A stretch of 64,000 nucleotides of DNA from a virus, in the IMG/VR virus record IMGVR_UViG_3300025039_000014, positions 40,760-104,759 of that record. One strand, 5' to 3'. This document shows positions 44,089 through 52,894 of this stretch, piece by piece (position 1 is the first letter of the stretch; each line of letters opens with the position of its first letter). The position numbers and the translations under genes were made by a program. Under the pieces are notes generated by a model. It did no database searches, had not been told where the DNA came from, and saw only the letters and a program-made list of their open reading frames with translations.

Positions 44089-45523
44089 TCCGAATCTACA
44101 GGTCTCGATCGACAGTCTCCAGACCGCTCATACCAGCGTGATCGAAGCCGTTCGGGGCTACACCGGTGGCAGTATCGCCAAGAGCACCAATGATCTGCTG
44201 CTGAAACACGCCAGCGCCAATCGCGGAATCGATGAAGCCGAGTCCGGGTTAATCAATCAGATTCTGGCTCTCGACAATGCCCCGGTGCCTTCTTTCCTAG
44301 CTGGTTTCATCCGTCGCTCGTTCATGAAAGGCGAAGCCTCCATCGATCATGGCTATACGGCCAATCAACTCCTTGGATTCAAACGAGCCTCGGTGAAATG
44401 GGCGTTTGGTCCCGGCGGCAATATCACTCAGGTGCCGGTCGACACCCTGGCCTATGCCTATGACCCCCTGACCGGTTATCCGATTGGCGCGCTTTTGGAA
44501 GGCGCAGCGACGAACATTCGCCCCTACTCACATGAGTTCAGCCGCTGGCCCGTTGCCAATGGCTCGACCTTCTCAACCTCATCTGAATCGACCGTCATCG
44601 ACGGCATTGGCCCGTGGAAATTCAACGAGGGCACACAGACTGACGTTCAGCACTACTTCCTCCACGGCGCAAGGCTGACTGCTGGATTCTGGACCGACTC
44701 GATCATCGTCAAAGCCGGTGAGCGTTCCAAGATCGAGATCAGAGTCACCGACTATGGACCCTCAAGCCAAGCCGGGTTTGATCTCGAGAATGGTCAGATT
44801 TTCAACCAGCCATCGCCGTCGCAATCCTCAGCCAAGATGACCAAGTTGCCCAATGGCTACTGGCTCTGCGAGGTGACTTTCTACGTCGATGCCGAGGCCG
44901 ACGGCAACGTGCTCTACATGCTGAGCAAGGACGGTGGCGTCAACGAAGCGTATGCCGGTGAGGGAGACAAGGGCGTCTACATGCTTCATGCCCAGCTTGA
45001 GGCCAACTCATGCTCTACATCTCGAATTCTTTGCGCCGGAACGCCAACCTCTCGCGCTGCCGATGATCCGACCTGGGAGTTGGATGATTCTCACAACAAG
45101 GAAGGGTTCTCGTTCTATCTGGAGGGCGTCCAGGGTTCCCGTCAGGGAACCGCGTTGTTCTATTCGAATGTCGGAGGTCTCGATAGTCATCTTCGCGTCG
45201 GCTTCCCGGACAACAACAGCGCGGCGGTGTGGTTCAACCAGAACAACGCCGGTGCCCGCAGCATTCCGCTTTCCGATTTCCCCTCCTACGTCCCAGGCAC
45301 TCCATTCAAATTGGCAGTCAGCGTAGGGCCGACCAAGATCGCAGTCGCCCTCAACGGTGAGCTGTCGAGGATGGATATCAGCAGCCGCGGCGTCCCCGCC
45401 GTCAATCGTGCGCGGCTCGGCGCCATTTCGGATACCAACAATGGCATCAATGGGCAAATCGTCGAGTTTCGCGAGTTCCCCATGGTGCTCAGTGAAGAGC
45501 AGGTTTTGGAGATGACCACATGA
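44078..45523 (+). CDS. Spike/fibre-like protein, copy 1, 481 aa
   Basis: I chose ATG 44078, which follows GGGGAAGG directly; ATG 44066 is the alternative. The N-terminal ~65 residues are a helical attachment region, residues ~95-140 share GPGGNITQVPVDTLAYAYDP with the next gene, residues ~150-330 form a beta module, and ~335-475 a LamG/concanavalin-like module ending RARLGAISDTNNGINGQIVE. It fits a receptor-binding or head/tail spike. It is the first of two tandem paralogs. Confidence 0.72.
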   Translation: MALDPNLQVSIDSLQTAHTSVIEAVRGYTGGSIAKSTNDLLLKHASANRGIDEAESGLINQILALDNAPVPSFLAGFIRRSFMKGEASIDHGYTANQLLGFKRASVKWAFGPGGNITQVPVDTLAYAYDPLTGYPIGALLEGAATNIRPYSHEFSRWPVANGSTFSTSSESTVIDGIGPWKFNEGTQTDVQHYFLHGARLTAGFWTDSIIVKAGERSKIEIRVTDYGPSSQAGFDLENGQIFNQPSPSQSSAKMTKLPNGYWLCEVTFYVDAEADGNVLYMLSKDGGVNEAYAGEGDKGVYMLHAQLEANSCSTSRILCAGTPTSRAADDPTWELDDSHNKEGFSFYLEGVQGSRQGTALFYSNVGGLDSHLRVGFPDNNSAAVWFNQNNAGARSIPLSDFPSYVPGTPFKLAVSVGPTKIAVALNGELSRMDISSRGVPAVNRARLGAISDTNNGINGQIVEFREFPMVLSEEQVLEMTT

Positions 45524-46950
45524 CGCAGACGCTCGATACCGCCCATGCCGCGTCAATCACCGAGCTACAGACGCGTCACGCCAAACTGATGACCTCGGTG
45601 CGCAACTATACCGACACCAGCGTCACGGCATCGACAGCCGAGCTCACCGCCGCCCGCTCTGCCCTGATGGATAACATCGACGCCAAGGAGCAATCGCTGC
45701 TGGGCCTGGCACAGAGAAAGGCGACGAAGCCACTCCCCTCGATGATTCTGGACTTCCGAGAGCAGGTGTTTCTCCAAGGCAATCGTATCATCGAGCGCGG
45801 CCGTGACGTTGCCGATCTGCTCCAGGTGCTGCGTGGCTCGTCGAAGTGGTGCTTTGGCCCTACCGGCAATGTCCGTGAATTCCCGGCGAACACCGTTGCC
45901 TACGCCTACGATCCGACGACCGGAGAGGCAAAAGGTATTTCCCTGGAAGGTGCCGGCACCAACCTGCACCCCTACAGCACGGACATGACCAACGCGAATG
46001 TAACTCGCCTGAGATGCGATGTTGCGGTCTCAAGCGAAACCTCTCCTATTACGGGTCAAAAAGCTTTCAAGCTGACCTGCCTTGAGAACAACACGACAGG
46101 CTTAGATCCCGGCACGTTCAGCGTCACCAATGGAACGAAATACACCACCACCGTCATCGCCAAAGCGGGATCGGCAAACGGCATTACGCTGGTCTTCAAG
46201 TCATTTCAGTCGGGCTGGCAAGCGGGTGAGATTCGATTCGATGGGTCTGTCGATTCCTCGACGGGATCGGGTTGGAAACTCGAAGAGCAATGCGATCTGC
46301 GCGATGGATGGGTAATGGCGCGCGTGTCCTGCACGGCAAGTCAGGATTCGACCGCAGCCTCGGTTGAGTATCGCATCACCCACAATGACGCGAACCCAGC
46401 CGTTGGACAGACTATCCATCTCGCCCACTGGCAGATCGAGACCGGCAACGGATCGACGATCATTCCGACAGCCGCAACGGCCGTTACCCGTGCAGCCGAC
46501 AACATGCTGCGCGACCTGTCGTTCGAGCATAACCCCAACGGCTTCACCTTCTATGTCGAAGGTGTGCAGACCTCCGACACCGGATCGCTGGTGTTCTATT
46601 CCCTGAACAACAGCACAAGCAAGAGTATCCGAGTGGGTGTGCCGTCCAACAATAACGCGATCTTCTGGGTGAATTACGATCGCCTGGCCAATATCTCTAC
46701 GACCAACTTCCCGGTAGTGAAAGGCGGCAGCAACAAGATTGCGGTGTCCGTGAATGCCACGCGCTTCGCGGTCGCCTGCAATGGTTCTGTCAGCTATACC
46801 AGCACGCCTCCCCAGGGTATCCCGATCTTCAACCGCGCCAAGCTTGGTGCTATCTCCGACACCAACAACGCCATCAACGGCACCATCGCTGAGTTCCGCG
46901 CCTACCCGATGGCGATGGAAGCGGCCGATCTGATCGTTCTTACTACCTGA
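45520..46950 (+). CDS. Spike/fibre-like protein, copy 2, 476 aa
   Basis: It overlaps copy 1 by 4 bp (ATGA). The two proteins have the same architecture and matching landmarks: FGPTGNVREFPANTVAYAYD at ~110 and RAKLGAISDTNNAINGTIAE near the end; the N-terminal helical regions and the centres have diverged. Tandem duplication followed by divergence is the simplest origin, as in phages that vary receptor binding. No catalytic motif is seen. Confidence 0.72.
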   Translation: MTQTLDTAHAASITELQTRHAKLMTSVRNYTDTSVTASTAELTAARSALMDNIDAKEQSLLGLAQRKATKPLPSMILDFREQVFLQGNRIIERGRDVADLLQVLRGSSKWCFGPTGNVREFPANTVAYAYDPTTGEAKGISLEGAGTNLHPYSTDMTNANVTRLRCDVAVSSETSPITGQKAFKLTCLENNTTGLDPGTFSVTNGTKYTTTVIAKAGSANGITLVFKSFQSGWQAGEIRFDGSVDSSTGSGWKLEEQCDLRDGWVMARVSCTASQDSTAASVEYRITHNDANPAVGQTIHLAHWQIETGNGSTIIPTAATAVTRAADNMLRDLSFEHNPNGFTFYVEGVQTSDTGSLVFYSLNNSTSKSIRVGVPSNNNAIFWVNYDRLANISTTNFPVVKGGSNKIAVSVNATRFAVACNGSVSYTSTPPQGIPIFNRAKLGAISDTNNAINGTIAEFRAYPMAMEAADLIVLTT

Positions 46951-46965
46951 TACGAGACCCTGCCC

Positions 46966-47550
46966 ATGCGTGATGCTCTGCTCTATGTCGCCACTTTCAA
47001 AACTCTGGTTAATCACCTGGCGATCCACTATCCCAACATGCTCGAGCGTGATGGGAACGGCGCGATCGTTACTCCCCCGGTGGTCACAGGATTCGCTCGC
47101 ACCCCGGCGATCACCGATGGCACCGCCGTGATGGTCTACGTCCGTCTCCAGGATGAAGAGGTCGAGGATTGGCGCGGTATGCCGGGCGTCGAGATCATGG
47201 CCGAGACCGTATTCACCGGCCCCGGCACGGCTCAGCGCATCTATGACCAGGTGTTTGCCGACGAAGTGAAGTATGCACGCTACAAAGCGCTCTATCCGCA
47301 CGACCCATACGCGATCGAGACAGGGCTTCTCGCCTACACCCTGACTGCCGAATTCAGCGAGCCGACCGAAGTCGTGGTTCAGCTCGACGACGAGCCGCAA
47401 ACACTGATCATGACCGACGTCTACAAGCTGTCCGTGACGCCGGACGTCAGTGTAAGCGTGGACCACGAGGGTGTCGTGCTGAGCGAACCCGTCGTGGAGA
47501 CCCGCACCATCACGCCCTCGGCGTGGATCGGTGTTCTTGCTGGAGCCTGA
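46966..47550 (+). CDS. Hypothetical protein, 194 aa
   Basis: It starts 15 bp after the second spike-like gene. The first ~120 residues are mixed alpha/beta (TAVMVYVRLQDEEVEDWRGM, then AYTLTAEFSEPTEVV); residues ~125-190 are a repetitive beta stretch (SVTPDVSVSVDHEGVVLSEP). No family was recognised. It may be a virion or adhesion accessory. Confidence 0.68.
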   Translation: MRDALLYVATFKTLVNHLAIHYPNMLERDGNGAIVTPPVVTGFARTPAITDGTAVMVYVRLQDEEVEDWRGMPGVEIMAETVFTGPGTAQRIYDQVFADEVKYARYKALYPHDPYAIETGLLAYTLTAEFSEPTEVVVQLDDEPQTLIMTDVYKLSVTPDVSVSVDHEGVVLSEPVVETRTITPSAWIGVLAGA

Positions 47551-47553
47551 CAC

Positions 47554-47961
47554 ATGGGACTCTTTGCCAGGTTGTTCGGTAGTGACAACGTCATCCAGAA
47601 AGCCGCGGATGGCATCTACAATGGCGTCGACAAGGCGATCTACACCCAGGAAGAGAAAGCGATTGGCTTCCTCAACCTGCTGAAAGCCTACGAGCCGTTC
47701 AAATTGGCCCAGCGACTGCTCGCGCTGACCGTCACGGTGCCCTATGTGACCGTGTGGCTCTGTTGCGCGCTGATGCTGGTGATCGCGGGCTTCGTTGAGC
47801 CGGCTTATGGCAAACAGCTCGATGAGGCGGCGCGCACGCTCGGGGAGTTGAATAACGACACGCTGGGCATGCCAGTCGCCTTAGTGCTGTCGTTTTACTT
47901 CGCCGGCGGTGCGCTCGAGGGAGTCGTCGACAAGATTCGCTCCAAGCAGGTGAAATCCTAG
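47554..47961 (+). CDS. Second holin-like membrane protein, 135 aa
   Basis: The N-terminus is amphipathic (MGLFARLFGSDNVIQKAADG). Two strong hydrophobic segments lie at ~55-80 (LLALTVTVPYVTVWLCCALM, then LVIAGFVEP) and ~103-122 (GMPVALVLSFYFAGGALEGV). The layout resembles three-TM-type holins found next to phage lysis genes. It is 4 kb from the endolysin, so its role is uncertain. It is the last gene before a hairpin (GGCGGAC/GTCCGCC, about 47969-48003) and palindrome 12. Confidence 0.65.
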   Translation: MGLFARLFGSDNVIQKAADGIYNGVDKAIYTQEEKAIGFLNLLKAYEPFKLAQRLLALTVTVPYVTVWLCCALMLVIAGFVEPAYGKQLDEAARTLGELNNDTLGMPVALVLSFYFAGGALEGVVDKIRSKQVKS

Positions 47962-48009
47962 AGAAAAGGCGGACAAAGCATATGGTTTTGCCTTCGTCCG
48001 CCTGATAGA

Positions 48010-48029
48010 GTAAGTAATCGCTTACTTAC
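48010..48029. promoter_or_regulatory. Palindromic operator-like site 12
   Basis: GTAAGTAATCGCTTACTTAC. TAGAGT overlaps its left edge. It stands 148 bp before phoH, with a terminator between them. Confidence 0.85.
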
Positions 48030-48136
48030 TGGATTTTAGGCCGATGCTGTCATGCCAACGACCCTACGATCTGGATCGACCGCCCTGTCTCGCGACAGGT
48101 GCGTGGCGTGAACGGGTGTCTCTGACTGTGTGATTG

Positions 48137-48165
48137 AAGGCGGGCTTCGGCTCGCCTTTCCTTTT
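48137..48165 (+). terminator. Terminator or attenuator in the phoH leader
   Basis: AAGGCGGGC and GCTCGCCTT pair (one G-T) around a TTCG tetraloop, followed by TTCCTTTT. It lies between palindrome 12 and the phoH start, so a transcript from the palindrome would have to pass it. Confidence 0.75.
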
Positions 48166-48177
48166 AAGGGTCGACCG

Positions 48178-48987
48178 ATGTCTCGAAGCTATAACGGCAA
48201 GCAGCAGAAGCGTCAGGAACGACGGTCCAGCAAGCGTAGGGATCGAGCCGATGTCGTGGCCCTGTTCGACAACCATCGCGAACAGGCAGGCGCCGAGATC
48301 CAGCGCGATCTGATGCGTTTCATGTCCACGGCCAACGCCAAACGCTCCAGCGAGCCCGTCCAGGCACGCAACGAGACTCAGGGTCACTACATCATCTCGA
48401 TCCAGGGGAACGATGTCACCGTCGGCACTGGCCCTGCGGGGGCCGGCAAGACCTGGGTAGCTACCGCACTGGCCTGTGAGGCGCTGATGGCCAAGGACGT
48501 CGAGAAGATCATCGTCACCCGCCCGGTGGTCGAGGCGGAAGAATCACTCGGGTTCCTTCCTGGCGAGATCATGGATAAGTTCGCGCCCTACTTCGTCCCG
48601 ATCCGTGAGGTCATGGACGAGCGCCTGGGTAAGGGCTTCGTCGACTATCTGATCGGGACCGGCAAGATCGAGATCGCCCCTCTGGCCTACATGCGGGGCC
48701 GAACGCACAAGAACGCTTTCGTGATTCTCGACGAAGCGCAGAACACCACGCCTAAGCAGATGAAGTTGTTCCTCACCCGTCTCGGCGAGAACACGCGTGT
48801 CGTCATCAATGGTGACGCCTCGCAGCAGGACATTCGCGCAAAGCTCAACGGCTTGGATGATGTCGTTCAACGGTTCAGCCGGACCCCTGGCTTTGGGGTG
48901 ATCGCGTTCGACCGGGCAGACGTTGTCCGCTCGGCGTTGGCGCAGATCATTGTGTCGAACTACGAAGACAATCCAGTCGCAGCTTAG
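48178..48987 (+). CDS. PhoH-like ATPase
   Basis: 269 residues. Walker A GPAGAGKTW (residues ~102-110), Walker B AFVILDEAQNTTP (~178-190), and the PhoH-typical RPVVEAEESLGFLPGE and VINGDASQQD are all present. PhoH proteins are P-loop ATPases related to SF1 helicases and are common in phages, where they may act on RNA or DNA. I chose ATG 48178, preceded by AAGGG; GTG 48130 lies within the leader hairpin. Control by palindrome 12 and the leader terminator is likely. Confidence 0.9.
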   Translation: MSRSYNGKQQKRQERRSSKRRDRADVVALFDNHREQAGAEIQRDLMRFMSTANAKRSSEPVQARNETQGHYIISIQGNDVTVGTGPAGAGKTWVATALACEALMAKDVEKIIVTRPVVEAEESLGFLPGEIMDKFAPYFVPIREVMDERLGKGFVDYLIGTGKIEIAPLAYMRGRTHKNAFVILDEAQNTTPKQMKLFLTRLGENTRVVINGDASQQDIRAKLNGLDDVVQRFSRTPGFGVIAFDRADVVRSALAQIIVSNYEDNPVAA

Positions 48988-49127
48988 CGCAGTGTAGCGA
49001 TGCTATCCCTGATAGCGTCAGAATCGACCCAGAAAGCGTCCCTGAGCGCGTTCGAGCTTCACGACACAAGATGACGCTTGGAAACTCGGAACGGAGCGCA
49101 CACGCAAACAGGGAGCGATTCACCCCC

Positions 49128-49156
49128 AGCCCTCGATCAGACGATCGGGGGCTTTT
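49128..49156 (+). terminator. Intrinsic terminator
   Basis: AGCCCTCGATC pairs with GATCGGGGGCT around AGAC, followed by TTTT. It lies 140 bp after phoH. Confidence 0.8.
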
Positions 49157-49190
49157 CATTGCGCGGTTCGCCGGGTCCGAGCAGCTGTGA

Positions 49191-49275
49191 GGCAGACCTA
49201 TAACTCTATTATCTGTGTTTATCTGGAAATGTATTTATAGATGGAAGCAGGCACCCGAGCTAAAAACAAAACCTC
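49191..49275 (+). repeat. Duplicated non-coding element, copy B
   Basis: Matches 3066-3152 over its whole length, with an identical 28-bp end (49248-49275). It includes TTTATAG directly followed by ATG (49241) and the same 12-codon opening frame; here that frame stops after 23 codons (49310-49312). It lies in the 550-bp gene-free region 48988-49535, between the terminator at 49128-49156 and palindrome 13. Nothing else can be named in that gap. Confidence 0.85.
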
Positions 49276-49501
49276 TCCGGTCCCGACAAGGTTTCCGACA
49301 CCCTGGAGCTGAGGAAAGGCAGGAAAGGGAGTGATCCCGGCCCTGGGGTTTCCCCGTCAGCAGTTCCAGATGGTCAACGTAGTGAAGCCGGGCGTGTTGC
49401 GCATGCCGCCGCCGCGCCAGGAGCCGGCCCTCTCGAACATACCCCTCCCCCAACGCGAAGATTTGATTGCTGCCCCGGATCAGAGAGTGCTAACTTATGC
49501 A

Positions 49502-49521
49502 GTCACTAAGCACTTACTTAC
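49502..49521. promoter_or_regulatory. Palindromic operator-like site 13
   Basis: GTCACTAAGCACTTACTTAC. The right arm is perfect, the left arm has two changes. It lies 14 bp before the ATG at 49536. Confidence 0.72.
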
Positions 49522-49535
49522 TGTTAGAGAAAACA

Positions 49536-50360
49536 ATGAACTCTCCCGCGAAACGCGTCGTGCATACCAGCACGAGCAAGCCGCCTAAAAGCGTGCCAAT
49601 GGCGAAGCTCCCAGACAATTTGGTCGAGCGCTATCGGGCACGTCGTGACGGCAGTTTCGAGTTCTATGATCAATTCTCTTCCGTCGAGCTCGACGCGGTC
49701 ATGTCCGATGGTATCCCGCGAGACCTGCTGGAGAAGGAAGCAGACCTGCTGCTCTCCAAATGGTTCGATTATCGCCCGTATCACCTGTGGCGCGCCGCCG
49801 CGATCTTCCTCGAAGCCTACCGCTCCGAACACGCCTGGGTGATGCGCAAGCGCGAGGACATCTCCAGCCACTGGTTTCACAAGGGTATCAAGGCGAAGAC
49901 GCTCCACACCCTCGGATCACAACAGCTGATCGCCCTTTGGAAGTCGCGTCAGGCTGCCGACTCGATCGGCGCCCCCTACGACTTCTACTGCCGCGAGCTC
50001 TTGAATTGGGCTGAGCATCGCAACTGGACTCACCTGCCGCGGATCAATCAGCTCTACACAGAGGATCACGTCGAGGTCGTCAAGGACTTGCTGGCCAAGG
50101 ATCGCGTCGCTCGGCTGCGCTACGCCACCGAGCCTTGCTTCGGCAACGAGCAGTTCGCCGGCGAGCTTCACCAGAACGATTACCACCGCTATCTGATCGC
50201 ACAGATCAAGCAGAGAGCACATCCCGTTTTCTCACTAGGTGGCGCGGTCTTTCGCCGTTGCCATCTACCCGAAGCCGTTGCCAGAGATCACTTTGGCGAT
50301 GCGCTAGTGGATGAAGCTCTACGTCTCGCCGACCAGCTCTATCCGAACGACACCCTGTGA
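49536..50360 (+). CDS. Unknown protein at the head of the replication genes, 274 aa
   Basis: I chose ATG 49536 (14 bp after palindrome 13). The N-terminal ~25 residues are basic and disordered (SPAKRVVHTSTSKPPKSVPM). The rest is helical with many aromatic residues (KWFDYRPYHLWRAAAIFLEA, then DFYCRELLNWAEHRNW) and a Cys-containing FRRCHLPEAVARDHFGDA near the end. Its place before the Hfq-like and helicase genes suggests replication or regulation; no family was recognised. Confidence 0.7.
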   Translation: MNSPAKRVVHTSTSKPPKSVPMAKLPDNLVERYRARRDGSFEFYDQFSSVELDAVMSDGIPRDLLEKEADLLLSKWFDYRPYHLWRAAAIFLEAYRSEHAWVMRKREDISSHWFHKGIKAKTLHTLGSQQLIALWKSRQAADSIGAPYDFYCRELLNWAEHRNWTHLPRINQLYTEDHVEVVKDLLAKDRVARLRYATEPCFGNEQFAGELHQNDYHRYLIAQIKQRAHPVFSLGGAVFRRCHLPEAVARDHFGDALVDEALRLADQLYPNDTL

Positions 50361-50411
50361 TCGTCAGCACACACTGACATCGCATTCAAAGCACACACGG
50401 AGCAATCAACC

Positions 50412-50738
50412 ATGAAACCAGTTACAACCATCACCTCAGTCGAATCCCGCTCTCGTCGTGTGGACGCTGCCACCGGTCACAAGCCGTCTTTTAGCAGCAA
50501 GCCGGGGACCGAGAAGCGTCCGCCGACACGTCGCAACCTGGAGCAGCACGAAGCCGCCCTGATTCCCTCGATCCGCTCGCGATCGCCGATCAGACTGGTG
50601 CTGATTGACGGCACCTGCATGGAAGGCGTGATCGCCATCGGCTTTGACCGCTATTCCATCGGCATCGAATATCAGGGCAATCGCGAAAGCGTGTTCAAGT
50701 CCTCGATCGCCCGCATCATTACGCCGATCGGAGCCTGA
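50412..50738 (+). CDS. Hfq-like RNA-binding protein, 108 aa
   Basis: Residues ~45-105 align with Hfq: helix HEAALIPSIRSR, Sm1-like strands SPIRLVLIDGTCMEGVIAIG, then FDRYSIGIEYQ and the Sm2-like SVFKSSIARIITP. In E. coli Hfq the last part reads VYKHAIS; here it is VFKSSIA, keeping Lys but not the His. The first ~42 residues are a basic, disordered extension absent from Hfq. The family binds RNA as a hexamer and promotes sRNA-mRNA pairing. It is 52 bp after the 49536 gene and 3 bp before the helicase gene. The fold is inferred from pattern. Confidence 0.72.
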   Translation: MKPVTTITSVESRSRRVDAATGHKPSFSSKPGTEKRPPTRRNLEQHEAALIPSIRSRSPIRLVLIDGTCMEGVIAIGFDRYSIGIEYQGNRESVFKSSIARIITPIGA

Positions 50739-50741
50739 TGC

Positions 50742-52127
50742 ATGACTGCTGCCGCCGTTATCGCAGGTATCGGTGGCGCAGCCGGCTCAGCCAGTGCAGC
50801 GCCGCCCTCTCCGTTCGACCCTGACTATGAGGTCAAGGTGGTCGCGCATATCCTGCGCGACACCCATTTCATGCGTCAGTGTGATGATCTAGTCGACCGA
50901 GAGTATTTCGAATCGGCCTCGACCCGCTTCCTGGTCGGTGTGGCAAAGAACCACTTCAAGAAATACGGCTCCGCGCCCGATATTCGAACGCTCGCGATCT
51001 ACATCAAGAAGGCCAGCGCAACCGGCCGACTCAAGTCGGGTATGATCGATGACATCAAGGAAACACTCGGTCAGGCGTTTCGGGAGTCACTGGGCGACGT
51101 CAATTACGTCGTCGAGCAGGTGTCATCTTTCGCACGTCACAAAGCGCTGCAATCGTCGATCATGCGGGTCATCGACGACATGGAGAAAGCCGAAAAGCTG
51201 GGCCAAGATTTCGATTTCAGCCAGGCAGAGAAGGAATTCTCCAAGGCGCTGATGATCGGCACCAACGACGCGAACAACGGCTATGACTACTTCGAGTCGA
51301 TCAGCTCCCGCACCGAAGCCCGAGAAGAACGCAAAGCTGGTGTGGCGCCGGATCAGGGTATTACCTCCGGCTATCCAGCGATCGACACCCTGCTCTATCA
51401 CAAGGGCTGGGGTCGCGGCGAAATGGTGCTGTTCATGGGTCCACCCAAGAGCGGAAAATCGACAGCGCTGGGGCAGTTCGGAATCAATGCGGCACTGGCG
51501 GGCTTCGATGTCCTCTACGTGACCCTAGAGGTCGCCGATCTGATCATGGCCGATCGTATCGATGCCACCCTGGCGGATACTAAGGTGCATGAGTTGACCG
51601 ATAAGTCGGGCTCGGTGAAAGATGAGATCGAGAAGCTGGCTTCATCGTCCGGCAAATTCATCATCCATCAGTATCCGACGGGGAGTTTTACCCCCAAGCA
51701 GCTGTGTCGTCTCATAGAGCACTACAAAGCTCGCGGAATCGTCTTCGACCAAGTGGTCGTCGACTACGGAGACATCATGGCGCCAGACTTTCGCTCAACG
51801 GACCCGATCGAGAACAGCAAGAGCATCTACGTGGGTTTGCGCGCCGCTGCCATGACGTATGACGTCGCCCTTTTGTCAGCGACTCAGACCAACCGCGACG
51901 GAGCCAGAAATGCGACCGCCGGCATGACCGACGTCGCCGAGGATTTCAACAAAATTCGAATTGCCGATCTGGTGATCTCGATCAACAAAACAGAAGAAGA
52001 AAAGGCCGCCGGGGAAGCCCGCCTGTATTTCGCTGCGTCGCGAAACCAGCGCAGCGACATCACGGTGCGGATCGGCCAAGACCTGGAAAAGATGAAGTTC
52101 CTAACCAAAATTCTGGACATTACCTGA
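50742..52127 (+). CDS. DnaB-like replicative helicase
   Basis: 461 residues. An N-terminal helical domain (~1-180) is followed by a RecA-like domain with Walker A GPPKSGKST (~228-236), Walker B DQVVVDYGDIM (~340-350), the sensor SATQTNRDG, and an arginine-finger region FAASRNQRSDITVRI. It would unwind the phage replication fork. It starts 4 bp after the Hfq-like gene and overlaps the next gene by one base, placing the Hfq-like protein in the replication operon. Confidence 0.9.
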   Translation: MTAAAVIAGIGGAAGSASAAPPSPFDPDYEVKVVAHILRDTHFMRQCDDLVDREYFESASTRFLVGVAKNHFKKYGSAPDIRTLAIYIKKASATGRLKSGMIDDIKETLGQAFRESLGDVNYVVEQVSSFARHKALQSSIMRVIDDMEKAEKLGQDFDFSQAEKEFSKALMIGTNDANNGYDYFESISSRTEAREERKAGVAPDQGITSGYPAIDTLLYHKGWGRGEMVLFMGPPKSGKSTALGQFGINAALAGFDVLYVTLEVADLIMADRIDATLADTKVHELTDKSGSVKDEIEKLASSSGKFIIHQYPTGSFTPKQLCRLIEHYKARGIVFDQVVVDYGDIMAPDFRSTDPIENSKSIYVGLRAAAMTYDVALLSATQTNRDGARNATAGMTDVAEDFNKIRIADLVISINKTEEEKAAGEARLYFAASRNQRSDITVRIGQDLEKMKFLTKILDIT

Positions 52128-52369
52128 TGAGCAACGAAAAGCCCCCGAAGAACCGCACGGACTATCAGCGGGACTACCAGCGCGACATGCGAGCCAAGAA
52201 GGTGACGGTGAGCTTTCTGACCGACCCGGATATCAAGGATGACATGAAGCAGATGGCCTCCGATCACGGGTTCAGCTCCATCAAGGCGTTCATGGAAGAC
52301 CTGACCCGGAAATACAACGTGATCAGGGCGGAAGAAGTTGGTAAGAGCGACGATGAAAGCAAGGAGTGA
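52127..52369 (+). CDS. Ribbon-helix-helix-like small protein, 80 aa
   Basis: It overlaps the helicase stop by one base. A charged N-terminal helix (KNRTDYQRDYQRDMRAKK) is followed by strand VTVSFLT and two helices (KDDMKQMASDHGFSSIKAF and MEDLTRKYN), the CopG/Arc type of order. It might be a repressor or a helicase accessory. It is the second RHH-like protein of the window, and a second candidate for binding the 20-bp palindrome. Confidence 0.55.
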   Translation: MSNEKPPKNRTDYQRDYQRDMRAKKVTVSFLTDPDIKDDMKQMASDHGFSSIKAFMEDLTRKYNVIRAEEVGKSDDESKE

Positions 52370-52372
52370 GCG

Positions 52373-52894
52373 ATGGAAGGCACCAACCCGTTTCGATTGA
52401 AGAAACCCTGTGCCAACTGTCCGTTCCGATCCGACGCAGGGGCTATTGATTTAGCCCCTGGTCGTTTGGAAGAGATCGCACGGGACATCACCGAAGGCGA
52501 AGGCAAGACCTTCTTCTGCCACAAGACCCTCTCAGGCAGTCATACCGAAGACGATGAAGGCAACGAGCTCAGCTATGAGCGCGGCGATAAAGACTCCCTC
52601 TGCATCGGCTCTGTCATCTTCCAGCTCAAATACGGACGGCTCCCCATCGGCGCCAGACTCGGATTCATGAGTAAGGATTACGACTACGAGAAACTAATGG
52701 CTCAGTTCGACAGCGTCGTCGACCCCGAAGATGTCTTTACCCCTCGTGCGCATGGCAGATATTGGCTCAAGGACAACGGGGAGTGGATCATCGGGTCTTG
52801 GGATGGTCACTGCTGGGAGACCGATCAACACTTAGGGCTCACCGATAGCGATTACGATGAGATCGGGTCTGCCCTGGTGAACCCGCATGAGTGA
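52373..52894 (+). CDS. Cys-rich CxxCPFR-type protein, 173 aa
   Basis: Residues 13-20 are CANCPFRS, the hallmark of a phage/bacterial protein family of unknown role (I recall it as DUF6283-like); FFCHKT and LCIG follow with further Cys/His, which could complete a zinc site. The C-terminus is acidic and aromatic (GHCWETDQHLGLTDSDYDEI). It lies between the helicase and primase genes and overlaps the primase start by 8 bp, so a replication-linked role is likely. Confidence 0.7.
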   Translation: MEGTNPFRLKKPCANCPFRSDAGAIDLAPGRLEEIARDITEGEGKTFFCHKTLSGSHTEDDEGNELSYERGDKDSLCIGSVIFQLKYGRLPIGARLGFMSKDYDYEKLMAQFDSVVDPEDVFTPRAHGRYWLKDNGEWIIGSWDGHCWETDQHLGLTDSDYDEIGSALVNPHE

